Assembly (NCBI GenBank): GCA_965221725.1
Contig: OZ244909.1
Coordinates: forward strand, 3,224,001 to 3,288,000
Source of the DNA: HK1 sp965221725
GTDB taxonomy: Bacteria; Pseudomonadota; Gammaproteobacteria; HK1
DNA length: 64,000 nucleotides
Direction of reading: 5' to 3'
Shown one piece after another: positions 1 through 8,232 of this stretch. The notes beneath the pieces are model-generated. The model made no database searches. It saw only the letters and a list, made by a program, of their open reading frames with translations, and was not told the DNA's origin. Positions within the stretch are counted from its first letter, which is position 1. Each line of letters opens with the position of its first letter. The position numbers were made by a program, and so were the translations under genes.

Positions 1-973
1 TGGCGTAGATCAGCAGCATCACCATCAGGGGGGTGAGCGGGGCGGCGAGCACCATGTCGGCCAGGGCGCCGGGGATGCGCAGATGCGCCAGCACCACCCC
101 CAGCAGCATCGCCCCCACGATGATGAACATGATGAACGCGGTCGACCGGGCGGTCTCGACGAGGGCGTCGCGCAGCACCGGCCAGCTCAGGGTGCGGAAG
201 GCGGCGGCCATCACCAGCGCCCCGAAGGCGCCGACCGCGGCCGCTTCGGTCGGGGTCATGACGCCCGCATAGATGCCGCCGAGCACGACGAACATCAGGA
301 TCACGATGGGCACCACCTCGATGGTGCCGCGCAGCCGTTCGGGCCAGGAGACCGGCGTGTCGGCGGGCACCAGCGCCCGGTTCATCATCACCCGCAGGCC
401 GATGTAGGCCATGAACAGCCCCGCGAGCAACAGACCCGGGAACACCCCCGCCATGAACAGCCGGACGATGGAGGTCTCGGTGATCACCCCGTAGATGATG
501 AAGGCGATGCTCGGCGGGATGAGGGGCCCCAGGGTGCCGCCGGCGGCGAGGGAGCCGGTGGCGAGCCTGGCGTCGTACCGGCGCCGTTCCAGTTCCGGCA
601 GCGCCACCGTGCCGATGGCCGCCGCGGTGGCGACGCTGGAGCCCGATACCGCCGAGAACAGACCGCAGGCGGCGATGTTGGAGTGGAGCAGACCGCCGGG
701 CAGGAGCTGGAACCAGCGCGAGAGGCCCCGGTACAGCCCGCCGCTGAACCCCGTGCGCAGGATGATCTCGCCCATGAAGATGAAGAGCGGGATCGCGGTG
801 AGCACGAAGTTGTAGGTCAGGTTGAACGAAGTGACCCCGATGGTGCGCGGCAGCGGCCCACCGAGCAGGAAGTAGTAGCCGAGAAAGGCCGAGAGCAGCA
901 GCGCGAAGGCGATGTGCTGGCCAAGCAGCAGCAGGAGGATCAGCGGAGCCAGCAGGTACAGGGTGACGTCCAT
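1..973 (-). CDS. dctM: TRAP transporter large permease DctM (partial, C-terminus off the left edge)
   Basis: Membrane subunit of a TRAP-type sodium/carboxylate importer. The translation from an ATG at 973 starts MDVTLYLLAPLILLLLLGQH and is a run of hydrophobic segments. Typical DctM stretches follow, such as a glycine/serine-rich 'FSAVSGSSVATAAAIG' turn and 'TPTEAAAVGAFGA'. About 324 codons are visible; the family usually has about 430 residues, so roughly 100 are missing at the window edge. It lies 26 bp downstream of dctQ in the order dctP-dctQ-dctM, which fixes the assignment. The carboxylate substrate cannot be read from the permease. Confidence 0.9.
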   Translation of the reverse strand, partial: MDVTLYLLAPLILLLLLGQHIAFALLLSAFLGYYFLLGGPLPRTIGVTSFNLTYNFVLTAIPLFIFMGEIILRTGFSGGLYRGLSRWFQLLPGGLLHSNIAACGLFSAVSGSSVATAAAIGTVALPELERRRYDARLATGSLAAGGTLGPLIPPSIAFIIYGVITETSIVRLFMAGVFPGLLLAGLFMAYIGLRVMMNRALVPADTPVSWPERLRGTIEVVPIVILMFVVLGGIYAGVMTPTEAAAVGAFGALVMAAAFRTLSWPVLRDALVETARSTAFIMFIIVGAMLLGVVLAHLRIPGALADMVLAAPLTPLMVMLLIYA

Positions 974-999
974 GGCGTCAGCCCGGATTTCTTGCCGGC

Positions 1000-1557
1000 T
1001 TATGGCTGCGAGCCCGAACCATCATCATCATCGTCCGCGCGGGAGCCGTAGAGGAGGTCGCGGAGCTTTCTGCCCGCGAGCAGGACCACCACCAGCGTCA
1101 GCACCGACAACCCGATGGGCAGGGCAAGCTGCGGGATCCACAGCGGTGTGTTCAGAGCCCCGAATGCGTCCCGCCGCCCGTAGTCCAGAGACCGCAGCAT
1201 GGTGTCGGCCCCGTGCCATGCGAAGAAGCCGGCGACCCCGGCGGAGAGCGTCAGGGTGATCAGCTCGATGACCTCGCGCAGGCGCCGCGGCAGTCGGCCC
1301 ACCACGAGGTCGATCCGGATGTGACGGCCCGCGAGCATGGTCTCGCCGAGGGCGAGGAAGACCAGCGCGACCATCAGGTAGCCGACAATTTCGGGCACCC
1401 AGACCACGGGCCAGTCGAAGACGTAGCGCACCACGACGGCGCCGGTGACCAGCAGGCACATGGCCATCACCCCCGCCGCGGCGACGGCCATCGAGAGCTT
1501 CGCGAGACCGACGATCAGCCGGCTGACGGCGCCGCCGCGGCGGGGCTGGGTTGCCAA
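1000..1557 (-). CDS. dctQ: TRAP transporter small permease DctQ
   Basis: Small four-helix membrane subunit of the TRAP importer. The 185-residue product has four hydrophobic helices and the conserved tryptophan/glutamate stretch of the family ('FDWPVVWVPEIVGYLM'). No ATG or GTG lies at the right place; the best start is a TTG at 1557, only 8 bp after the dctP stop at 1566, and the next in-frame ATG (near 1491) would cut into the first helix. An acidic tail (five aspartates) ends the protein. Translational coupling with dctP is likely. The start choice is inferred. Confidence 0.85.
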   Translation of the reverse strand: MATQPRRGGAVSRLIVGLAKLSMAVAAAGVMAMCLLVTGAVVVRYVFDWPVVWVPEIVGYLMVALVFLALGETMLAGRHIRIDLVVGRLPRRLREVIELITLTLSAGVAGFFAWHGADTMLRSLDYGRRDAFGALNTPLWIPQLALPIGLSVLTLVVVLLAGRKLRDLLYGSRADDDDDGSGSQP

Positions 1558-1565
1558 GATTGTCT

Positions 1566-2582
1566 TCAGTTGCGTCCCAGCGCCTTCAGGGCGAGTTCGA
1601 GCGCCTCCGGCCCGTACTCGGTCGACTCCGCCCACTCGTCCCACACCGGGCGCAGCCGCTTCGTCACCTCCGCCTGGAATTCCTCGGAAGGGGCGACGAA
1701 GGTCATGCCGGCGTCCGCCACCATCCCGGCCACCCCGACCTCCTCGGCATCCCAGCCCGCCTGGATGGCGTCGCCGGCGGCCCTGGCCTCCTCGGTCAGA
1801 ATCTGCCGGAGATCGGCGGGTAGCGCGTCCCAGGCGTCCTTGTTCGCGAGCCAGGAGACCCGGTTCGCCAGCGGCATCACCGTCATGTACTTCGTGGTGT
1901 CGCCGAAGCCCACCTTGATGCCGGAGCTGGGGCTGGTGATGGCGCCGTCGACCACCCCCTGCAGAAGCGCCGCCGGGGCGTCGCCCCAGGGGATGATCTG
2001 CGGACGGGCGCCGAGCAGCTCGAACGAGCGCAGGAGCACGCGGCTGTAGACGCGGATGCTCAGCCCCTCCAGGTCGCCGATGGTGTTCACCGGGTTCTTG
2101 GAGAAGATGCCCTGCGGTGGGTTGTAGAACACCATGCCGATCTCCACCGCATTGCGCTCGGCCAGCGCCCGGGTGCGCAACGGCTCGATCGCGTCCGCAA
2201 CGATCATCGCCTGCTCCATGCTGAACACGAGCCCAGGCAGATTGAACATGGTGAACAGGGGCTCGTCGCCCGAGGTCTTCGAGTGGTCGAGTTCCACCAG
2301 CGGGAACTCGCCACCGCGCACGAGGCCGAGGACATCGGACTCCACCAGCCCGAGTTCGCCGTACTGGTGGAGCGAGAGGTCCAGCCTCCCGCCGGAGCGG
2401 TCCAGCACGCGCTGGCGGAATGCATCCTGCTCGGCCCGGACATTGTGCGGCGGGGTCCAGACCACGGGGACGTTCCACTTGAATTCGTCGGCGGCCCGGA
2501 CGGGGGTGGTTTCCGTCAGGCTCGCGGCCGAGAGCGCCGCAAACGCGACGGCGAAGGCGGTTCTGTGAATCAGGGTTCTCAT
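1566..2582 (-). CDS. dctP: TRAP transporter substrate-binding protein DctP
   Basis: Periplasmic solute-binding subunit that captures an organic acid and delivers it to DctQM. The 338-residue protein begins with a Sec signal peptide (MRTLIHRTAFAVAFAALSAA) cleaved near residues 25-30, followed by a DctP fold with the 'LSIRVYSRVLLRSFELLGA' and 'PWGDAPAALLQGVVDGA' regions that form the carboxylate pocket. The ATG at 2582 is preceded by a clear GAGGAGG ribosome-binding site; longer in-frame starts lack one. It is the first gene of dctPQM. The substrate is unknown, although the neighbouring 2-hydroxyacid dehydrogenase would fit a hydroxy- or keto-acid. Confidence 0.9.
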   Translation of the reverse strand: MRTLIHRTAFAVAFAALSAASLTETTPVRAADEFKWNVPVVWTPPHNVRAEQDAFRQRVLDRSGGRLDLSLHQYGELGLVESDVLGLVRGGEFPLVELDHSKTSGDEPLFTMFNLPGLVFSMEQAMIVADAIEPLRTRALAERNAVEIGMVFYNPPQGIFSKNPVNTIGDLEGLSIRVYSRVLLRSFELLGARPQIIPWGDAPAALLQGVVDGAITSPSSGIKVGFGDTTKYMTVMPLANRVSWLANKDAWDALPADLRQILTEEARAAGDAIQAGWDAEEVGVAGMVADAGMTFVAPSEEFQAEVTKRLRPVWDEWAESTEYGPEALELALKALGRN

Positions 2583-2707
2583 GGTTTCGCTCCTCCTCGA
2601 AGGGTGGCATCGCGCAAGGGTGGCATCGCGATGCGTCGCAGACCCGATTCGCCGCGCCGGGCGCACCCCGGTACCGCGGGCAGCGGGGCCGGCGGCGGCG
2701 CTCCAAC

Positions 2708-2760
2708 CCGGAAATCTCGCCGATTCGCGGCGGCGGGTGCGAATCGGTGAAATTTTCGAG
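2708..2760. repeat. short palindromic repeat, AAATTTCACCGATTC type
   Basis: About 53 bp of imperfect palindrome. The left arm reads CCGGAAATCTCGCCGATTCG and the right arm is close to its reverse complement, ending GAATCGGTGAAATTTTC. The same arms flank longer repeats at 51344-51569, 57021-57125 and 62131-62304, so this looks like a minimal copy with almost no interior. It lies about 125 bp upstream of dctP. Confidence 0.6.
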
Positions 2761-2833
2761 CCTGAACGAACGGTAGTCGAACGGACTCCACGTGTCGAAC
2801 TTGCCCGCAGGCGCTCAGCAGTTCCCGCGGGAG

Positions 2834-2896
2834 CGGAACATGCGCCCGAAATCGCCGCGAACGGAGGCCTGGAAACTCGCCGAAATCGCTCTGCAT
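2834..2896 (+). repeat. dispersed repeat family E, copy 1
   Basis: About 63 bp (GGAACATGCGCCCGAAATCG at its left end, ending near ATCGCTCTGCATG) that recurs in diverged form at 5934-6001 (reverse) and 18401-18480. All three copies are intergenic and lie within a few hundred bases upstream of a gene. No coding function is visible. Confidence 0.5.
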
Positions 2897-2938
2897 GACA
2901 ACCTCTCGGGCCGCCGGCGGGGGTGGCCGGCAGGCGTT

Positions 2939-3904
2939 TCAGGGCACCACCGCGTCGAGCGCCGGAAGCGGTTCTCCGCGGGAGACGCGGGCGATGTTGG
3001 CGAACATCCGCCGGACGGTGGGCTCGAAGGTGTCCGCGGCCATTGCGCCGAGGTGCGGGGTGAGGGTGAGGTTGTCGAGGTGGAGCAGGGGGCTGTCGGC
3101 GGGGAGGGGTTCGATCTCGTAGACATCGACGGCGGCGGAGTGAATGACCCCGGCGCCCAGCGCCCAGGCCAGATCGTCTTCGGCCACGACGCCGCCCCGC
3201 GCGACGTTGACGAGCGCCGCGGTCGGTTTCATGGATGCCAGCGCGGCGCGGTCGATGAGCCCGGCGGTGGCTGGCGTCAGCGGGCAGTGCAGGGATACCA
3301 CGTCGGATCGGGCCAGCAGATCGGGGAGCGCCGCGAACGTGACGCCGAGCCGCGCCTCCTCGTCACCCCCGAGCCGATGCGGCTTGTTGTACACGATGGT
3401 GCATCCGAACCCGGACAGCAGTCGCGCCACCGCCTTGCCGATGGCGCCGAATCCCACCAGCCCGACCGTCTTGCCCGAGAGCAGGAACGGGGTCTGCCCC
3501 CGCCAGTTCTGCCACTCCCCCCGTTGCAGGCCGAAATGCCCGTGCGGGATGTGCCGGAGCGTGCAGATCATGAGCCCGACGGTGAATTCCGCCACCGCGG
3601 TCGCGTTGCTGCCGGTGGTGCGCGCCACCTTGACCCCCAGGGCGCGCGCGGTGTCGAGGTCGAGGTTGTCGACGCCGACGCCCCACTTGTGCAGCAGCCG
3701 GAGCCGTTTCCCCGCCCGCAGCACCGCGCCGCCCACCGCGACCTGACCCGAGATGGCGTAGTCCGCCGGCGCGATGATGTCCATCAGGTGGTCATCGCCG
3801 AGCGCGGTGGCGTGGGTGAGCGCGAAGCCCTCGGGCAGCAGGGCGCGGAGCCGGTCGGCCACCGTTTCGCTGATGGCATCGAGGACCACGATGGTCTCGG
3901 TCAC
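2939..3904 (-). CDS. D-isomer-specific 2-hydroxyacid dehydrogenase
   Basis: NAD(P)-dependent oxidoreductase that interconverts a 2-keto acid and a D-2-hydroxy acid. The 321-residue product has the Rossmann motif GFGAIG at about 151-156, the catalytic arginine in NVARGG (about R236), the glutamate in DVYEIEP (about E265) and the histidine in LTPHLG (about H284). The GTG start at 3904 lies 20 bp after the ggt stop; upstream in-frame codons run into ggt and lack homology. It forms an apparent operon with ggt. Phosphoglycerate dehydrogenase or glyoxylate/hydroxypyruvate reductase activity are both possible; the sequence does not decide between them. Confidence 0.85.
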   Translation of the reverse strand: MTETIVVLDAISETVADRLRALLPEGFALTHATALGDDHLMDIIAPADYAISGQVAVGGAVLRAGKRLRLLHKWGVGVDNLDLDTARALGVKVARTTGSNATAVAEFTVGLMICTLRHIPHGHFGLQRGEWQNWRGQTPFLLSGKTVGLVGFGAIGKAVARLLSGFGCTIVYNKPHRLGGDEEARLGVTFAALPDLLARSDVVSLHCPLTPATAGLIDRAALASMKPTAALVNVARGGVVAEDDLAWALGAGVIHSAAVDVYEIEPLPADSPLLHLDNLTLTPHLGAMAADTFEPTVRRMFANIARVSRGEPLPALDAVVP

Positions 3905-3924
3905 GGGGGGTGGTGCTCCCGAAA

Positions 3925-5826
3925 TCAGAGGCTGGAGAAGCGCACGCCGGCCCGGGCGAGCCCTCCGGCGATGCCGACCGGCGTGCCGTCGGCCCGCCAG
4001 CACGCGGCGCCGGTCAGCGTCCCGTCGTCGCCGAAGGCGATGGCGTTCATGCCGCCGCCGATGCGCGGCACGCGCGCGACCTCGTGCCCGCGCGCCGCGA
4101 GCGCACTTGCTGCCTCAGCGGAGAATCCCTCCTCCATCTCGACCACCCCGCCCTCGGTCCAGATCCGGGGGGCCTCGACCGCCTCCTGAAGCGACATTCC
4201 GTGGTCCAGCAGGTTCACCAGCGCCTGCAGGGCCGAGGGGAAGATCCGCAACCCGCCGGGCAGGCCGAGCGCGTGCAGCAGCCGCCCGCCCCGGCGCACC
4301 ATCATCGGCGCCATCGACGTGAACACCCGCTTGCCGGGCTCGACCGAGAGCGCGCGGCCCGGATGCGGGTCGAAGTTGAACATGTAGTTGTTGGCGATCA
4401 TCCCGGTGCCGGGGATCTGCACGCAGGCGCCGAACAGGCCGTTCAGGGTCTGGGTGGTGGCCACCACGTTGCCCTCGGCATCGGCCACGGTGACGTGGGT
4501 GGTGCAGCCCGATTCGCCGCCCGCAGCGCCAGCCGCACCGGATCGAGCGGCCGCGCCGGGTATGTCGGGTGCATCGGGCGGGTCGAGTCCAGGGCGCGCG
4601 CCGGATGCCGGGGAGCCGTCCCGTCCCGCCGGCCGGACCGACTCCGAACCGGACGGCGCGTGGATGGCTTCGTGGTGCGCGGAGGGGCGGCTGTCCGTCG
4701 GGCCGCCCGCCATCGGCTCCGGAGCTGACCCCGGGTCCGCGCCGAACACGCCGGGTTCCCACCGCCGGGTGCGGGCGGGGTCGATGAGCCGGCGGCGCTG
4801 TGCGGCGTAGTCCTTGTCGGTCAGTCGCGCCACCGGCACGTCCACGAAGGCCGGGTCCGCGGTCGCCACCGCGCGGTCCGCGAAGGCGATCTTCATCGCC
4901 TCGGCGAGCAGATGGAGCGCATCCAGGGCGCCGAAGCCCATCGCCCCCACATCGAAGCCTTCGAGCAGGTTGAGCATCTGCACGACGTGTACCCCCGACG
5001 ATGCGGGCGGCGGCGGACCGAGGATCTCGAAGCCGCGGTAGGTGCCGCACACCGGCGCGCGCTCGATCACGCGGTAGGCGGCCAGATCCTCGCGGCGGAC
5101 GAGGCCGCCGGTGCGCGACATCGTGTCCGCCAGCGCATCACCGAGCGGGCCGCCGTGAAGGGCGCCCGCGCCCGCCCGGGCGATGATGCGGAGTGTTTCC
5201 GCATACTCGGGCTGCATCACCCGGTGGCCGGCCCGGAGCGGAGCGCCGCCGGGCAGGAACCGCGCCGAGAGCCCGGGGTCGCGGCTCAGATCCGGCGCCA
5301 GGTCCGCCACGCAATCGGCCAGATACGGCGTCGCGGTGAACCCCCGCGCGGCGAGGCGGATGGCGGGCGCGGTCACGTCCTCGATGGACAGGACGCCGAA
5401 GTCTTCGAGCGCCCGGCACCAGCCGGCGAGCGCCCCCGGCACCGCCACCGCGAGCGGGCCGACCTCGTTGGCGCGCCCCACCGTCCGGCGGTAGTCCGGC
5501 AGGGTGTCGGAGACCGTCTCGTACATCGCACCGTGCGCGGCTGCGGGCGCGGTGCTCAGATCGTCGAGCACCACATGGCGGCCATCGGCGAGGCGGATGT
5601 GAGCCACGCCCCCGCCCAGCACCCCGACCATCATCGGCTCGACCACGGTGAGCGCAAACAGGGCCGCGACCGCCGCGTCCACCGCATTGCCCCCGCTAAG
5701 AAGCATCTCCGCCCCCGCCGCCGACGCGAGCGGATGGTTGGTCACCACCATCCCCCGCGAGCCGACCGCCGGCCGCTTCTCGCAGGTGAAGGTCGTGAAG
5801 TGCTTGCCAGGCTTATGTGTGTTCAT
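3925..5826 (-). CDS. ggt: gamma-glutamyltransferase (Ntn-hydrolase) with a low-complexity insertion
   Basis: Cleaves the gamma-glutamyl bond of glutathione or related substrates; made as a precursor that self-cleaves in front of a threonine. The 633-residue sequence shows the N-terminal GGNAVDAAVAA region, the processing/nucleophile site in the CTTHVTVAD stretch (about T442) and the downstream GTGMIANNYMFNFDP loop. Directly before the cleavage site, about residues 362-440 are a Pro/Gly/Ser/Ala-rich linker unlike the usual short junction. I see no obvious Sec signal peptide, so the protein may be cytoplasmic or use another route. It is followed after 20 bp by the 2-hydroxyacid dehydrogenase. 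Confidence 0.88.
   Translation of the reverse strand: MNTHKPGKHFTTFTCEKRPAVGSRGMVVTNHPLASAAGAEMLLSGGNAVDAAVAALFALTVVEPMMVGVLGGGVAHIRLADGRHVVLDDLSTAPAAAHGAMYETVSDTLPDYRRTVGRANEVGPLAVAVPGALAGWCRALEDFGVLSIEDVTAPAIRLAARGFTATPYLADCVADLAPDLSRDPGLSARFLPGGAPLRAGHRVMQPEYAETLRIIARAGAGALHGGPLGDALADTMSRTGGLVRREDLAAYRVIERAPVCGTYRGFEILGPPPPASSGVHVVQMLNLLEGFDVGAMGFGALDALHLLAEAMKIAFADRAVATADPAFVDVPVARLTDKDYAAQRRRLIDPARTRRWEPGVFGADPGSAPEPMAGGPTDSRPSAHHEAIHAPSGSESVRPAGRDGSPASGARPGLDPPDAPDIPGAAARSGAAGAAGGESGCTTHVTVADAEGNVVATTQTLNGLFGACVQIPGTGMIANNYMFNFDPHPGRALSVEPGKRVFTSMAPMMVRRGGRLLHALGLPGGLRIFPSALQALVNLLDHGMSLQEAVEAPRIWTEGGVVEMEEGFSAEAASALAARGHEVARVPRIGGGMNAIAFGDDGTLTGAACWRADGTPVGIAGGLARAGVRFSSL
4506..4743 (-). 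repeat. low-complexity coding insertion within ggt
   Basis: In-frame stretch of about 79 codons between the alpha-subunit core (ending near WEPGVFGADPG) and the catalytic threonine region. It is dominated by Pro, Gly, Ala, Ser, Asp and Arg with short repeated words. It lies exactly where the precursor is cut, so it should not disturb the folded halves. Confidence 0.55.
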
Positions 5827-5933
5827 GACGGCGGCAGGCTATCGCAAGACTTCCACCGGCGCGACGTATTCGGTTGGCATGCGGTTGGCAGCGGCGCCTT
5901 GCCCGCGACTCCCGCCAGCGTCCCCACAGGCTG

Positions 5934-6001
5934 CCATGCGGAGCGATTGCGGCGAGATTCGGGCCTCCAGCGCTTGAATTCGGGGCGATTTCGAGTGAAC
6001 G
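5934..6001 (-). repeat. dispersed repeat family E, copy 2 (reverse)
   Basis: Read on the minus strand it matches the copy at 2834-2896 (cgaaatcgcc...gaatctcgccgcaatcgct...gcatg). It lies in the 313-bp gap between ggt and the small-protein operon, about 110 bp upstream of the ggt start. Apart from this repeat I see nothing in 5827-6139. Confidence 0.5.
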
Positions 6002-6139
6002 CACCCGCCCGGTCGGAATGCCTGGCGCCTTGCCCTTGCCCCGGCGTTTTCGGGGCCGATTGACGTATGCGGGCGGGATCGCTGAACATCGCGGCGGAGT
6101 GGACGCAGGGCGTTTGCTCCCCACACACCGGATGATGTC

Positions 6140-6409
6140 ATGCACTGCTACCTCGTTGTCTTCGGTCGGAATGACGCCGATGCCAGCGGCACCATCTCCC
6201 GGGCTTTCCCGCTGCACAACTTTCCGATCCTCTCGGGGAAGGCATGGGTCGTTGCCTCCGAACACCCGACCTGCGGAGATATCTGCGAGGCAGTGGGCAT
6301 GGTACCCGGCGGCTTGCATTCCGGCGTCGTCTCCCGCATGGACGAATACAACGGATTCTTCGCCCAGACGCTCTGGGAAAAAATCAATGTCTGGTGCAGT
6401 CATCCATGA
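6140..6409 (+). CDS. small protein of unknown function (89 aa), first gene of the DUF1116/fdrA operon
   Basis: I do not recognise a family. The 89-residue product is soluble in composition and starts MHCYLVVFGRNDADASGT, with aromatic and Cys residues near the end (LWEKINVWCSHP). Its stop codon overlaps the ATG of the next gene (ATGA, 6406-6409). That gene in turn overlaps the DUF1116 gene (GTGA, 6648-6651), so the ORF is almost certainly translated as part of one operon. No strong ribosome-binding site precedes the ATG at 6140. It may be an accessory or regulatory subunit of the carbamoyltransferase-like proteins downstream, but that rests on position only. Confidence 0.6.
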   Translation: MHCYLVVFGRNDADASGTISRAFPLHNFPILSGKAWVVASEHPTCGDICEAVGMVPGGLHSGVVSRMDEYNGFFAQTLWEKINVWCSHP

Positions 6410-6651
6410 GCGATTCAGCGGATGATCACGACAACGTGGTGCCGATGGCGCGGGCGCGTCGCAACGGCAACGGAAATGGCGGCCCCCCCTTTGGAGAACG
6501 TCTGGCGCGGATTGAATCCCGGATGGAGAACATGAAGGAGAACATGGCGACCAAGACGGACATCGAGAAGTTGCGGGTCTGGATTCTGGCGGGCGTTATC
6601 GCAGCGTTCGTGATTGCTCTTTCAATCGGATTCCTCGTCCCTCGCGGGTGA
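6406..6651 (+). CDS. small membrane-anchored protein of unknown function (81 aa)
   Basis: The 81-residue product begins MSDSADDHDNVVPMARAR. It has a polar N-terminus, a short helical stretch around residues 30-55 with coiled-coil character (ERLARIESRMENMKENMATK), and one C-terminal membrane helix (about residues 58-78, WILAGVIAAFVIALSIGFLV). It overlaps the previous gene by ATGA and the following DUF1116 gene by GTGA, so translation is coupled on both sides. The topology suggests a tail-anchored adaptor that could tether a partner to the membrane. No known function is assigned. Confidence 0.65.
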   Translation: MSDSADDHDNVVPMARARRNGNGNGGPPFGERLARIESRMENMKENMATKTDIEKLRVWILAGVIAAFVIALSIGFLVPRG

Positions 6652-8084
6652 CTCTCGCCGCCGATCTCCTCTCGAACGGGCCGCGCGTGGTGAACGTCGG
6701 CCTGCCCCGGTTTGCCGACGACCTGCGCGGGGCCGGGGTTCCGGTGGTGGATGTCGCGTGGACGCCGCCGGCGAGTGCGGATGAGCAGGTGCTCGATGCC
6801 CTCGACCGCCTCACGGGGGCGGGTACGGTGCTGACGGCGCGGGTGGAGGCGGCGAACGCGGCCGCCGTCGAGCGGATGCTCGCCGCGGACCCCGTGCTGG
6901 TCGACGTGCGCCCGGCCGCGGAGGTGGTGCCCGGCCTCGGGGAACGGATGATCCTCCACGCTGGCCCGCCGATCGAGTGGGCACGGATGTGCGGCCCCCT
7001 GCGCGGGGCGGTGGCCGGGGCCATCGTGCTCGAAGGCTGGGCCCCGGACCTGGAAGCGGCGGGGGCGCTGGCCGCGGCGGGCGAGATTCGGTTCGCGCCG
7101 AACCACCACCACGACGCGGTGGGCCCGATGACCGGGCTCACCACGCGCTCGATGCCGGTGATGGTGGTGGAGAACCGGGCCCTCGGCAACCGGGCGTACT
7201 GCACCGTGAACGAAGGGCTCGGCCGGGTCATGCGCTTCGGCGGCAACGATGAATCGGTGCTCGATCGGCAGCGGTGGCTCGCCTCCACCCTCGGCCCTTT
7301 GCTCGGCGAGACGCTCCGCGCGGGGGAGGGGGTGCCGCTCAAGGCCCTCGTCGCCCGCGGCCTCTCCATGGGCGACGAGATGCACCAGCGCAACGTCGCA
7401 TGCACGAGCCTGCTGCTGCGCACCCTCGCCCCGGCGCTGGCGCGCACCACCCGGGACCGGGCCCTGCTCGCGGAGGTGCTGGAGTTCATCGGCGGCAACG
7501 ACCAGTTCTTCCTCAACGTGGCGATGGCCATGGGCAAGGCGATCATGGACCCGGTGCGCGGCCTTGATGGCGCGAGCATCGTCACCGTCATGTCGAGGAA
7601 CGGCACCGACTTCGGGGTCCGGCTCGCCGGCATCGGCGAGCGCTGGTTCACCGCCCCGGTGGAGATGCCGCGCGGGCTCTACTTCCCCGGGTTCACCGCG
7701 GACGACGCGAACCCCGACATCGGGGATTCGACCATCGTGGAGACGGTCGGGCTCGGCGGGTTCGCGATGGCCGCCTCCCCCGCGGTGGCGGGCTTCGTGG
7801 GGGCGGCGGGCGCGAGTGCGGCGCTGGCCGCGACCCGCTCGATGTACGAGATCACCGCCGCGCGCAACCCGGAGTGGACGATCCCGGCGCTGGACTTCGC
7901 GGGGGTGCCGGCCGGCATCGACGCGCGCCGGGTGGTCGCGAGTGGGCTCGCCCCGACCATCAACACCGGCATCGCCCACCGCGAGCCGGGGGTCGGGCAG
8001 GTGGGCGCCGGCATCGTGAACGCGCCGCTTGCATGCTTCGAGCAGGCGCTGGTCGCGCTCGCCGAAGGGCTGGACGCACCGTGA
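6648..8084 (+). CDS. DUF1116 family protein (YlbE/AllG-like)
   Basis: 478 residues from a GTG overlapping the previous stop. The sequence matches the DUF1116 family, for example 'RFAPNHHHDAVGPMTG', 'SRNGTDFGVRLAG' and 'IGDSTIVETVGLGGFAMA'. In E. coli the relative YlbE (AllG) works with FdrA (AllF) and YlbF (AllH) in oxamate carbamoyl transfer during allantoin degradation. Here the FdrA partner is directly downstream, but no AllH/DUF2877 gene or carbamate kinase is in the window. The role is therefore inferred as one subunit of an FdrA-type carbamoyltransferase with unknown substrate. The 3' end is duplicated by the 74-bp repeat described separately. Confidence 0.85.
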   Translation: MTLAADLLSNGPRVVNVGLPRFADDLRGAGVPVVDVAWTPPASADEQVLDALDRLTGAGTVLTARVEAANAAAVERMLAADPVLVDVRPAAEVVPGLGERMILHAGPPIEWARMCGPLRGAVAGAIVLEGWAPDLEAAGALAAAGEIRFAPNHHHDAVGPMTGLTTRSMPVMVVENRALGNRAYCTVNEGLGRVMRFGGNDESVLDRQRWLASTLGPLLGETLRAGEGVPLKALVARGLSMGDEMHQRNVACTSLLLRTLAPALARTTRDRALLAEVLEFIGGNDQFFLNVAMAMGKAIMDPVRGLDGASIVTVMSRNGTDFGVRLAGIGERWFTAPVEMPRGLYFPGFTADDANPDIGDSTIVETVGLGGFAMAASPAVAGFVGAAGASAALAATRSMYEITAARNPEWTIPALDFAGVPAGIDARRVVASGLAPTINTGIAHREPGVGQVGAGIVNAPLACFEQALVALAEGLDAP

Positions 8085-8158
8085 GCGCCATCCCCAATAG
8101 CGGGCCTGTATCTCTCTGGTGCAGGGCCGCGCTCGCTGAAGGGCCGGACGCATCGTGA
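8081..8158 (+). CDS. mini-ORF 1 created by the junction repeat (25 aa)
   Basis: GTG start at 8081 overlaps the DUF1116 stop (8082-8084), and the TGA at 8156-8158 overlaps the GTG of the next mini-ORF. It encodes MSAIPNSGPVSLWCRAALAE and five more residues; its C-terminal half repeats the end of the DUF1116 protein. Coding is suggested only by the preserved overlaps; it may be a coupling relay rather than a functional peptide. Confidence 0.35.
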   Translation: MSAIPNSGPVSLWCRAALAEGPDAS

Positions 8159-8232
8159 ACGCTGTCTCCAACCACGGGCTTGTATCTCTACGTTATGGGG
8201 CCGCGCTCGCCGAAGGGCTGGGCACACCGTGA
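8155..8232 (+). CDS. mini-ORF 2 created by the junction repeat (25 aa)
   Basis: GTG at 8155 overlaps the stop of mini-ORF 1, and its TGA at 8230-8232 overlaps the GTG start of fdrA at 8229. It encodes MNAVSNHGLVSLRYGAALAE plus five residues and is a diverged paralogue of mini-ORF 1. The overlap chain is intact despite many substitutions. Function as a peptide is unproven. Confidence 0.35.
   Translation: MNAVSNHGLVSLRYGAALAEGLGTP

Noticed and set aside
1000..2706. A 568-codon open frame on the minus strand spanning dctP and dctQ
   Set aside because: Only its last third matches DctQ; the rest is an out-of-frame reading of dctP, common in GC-rich DNA.
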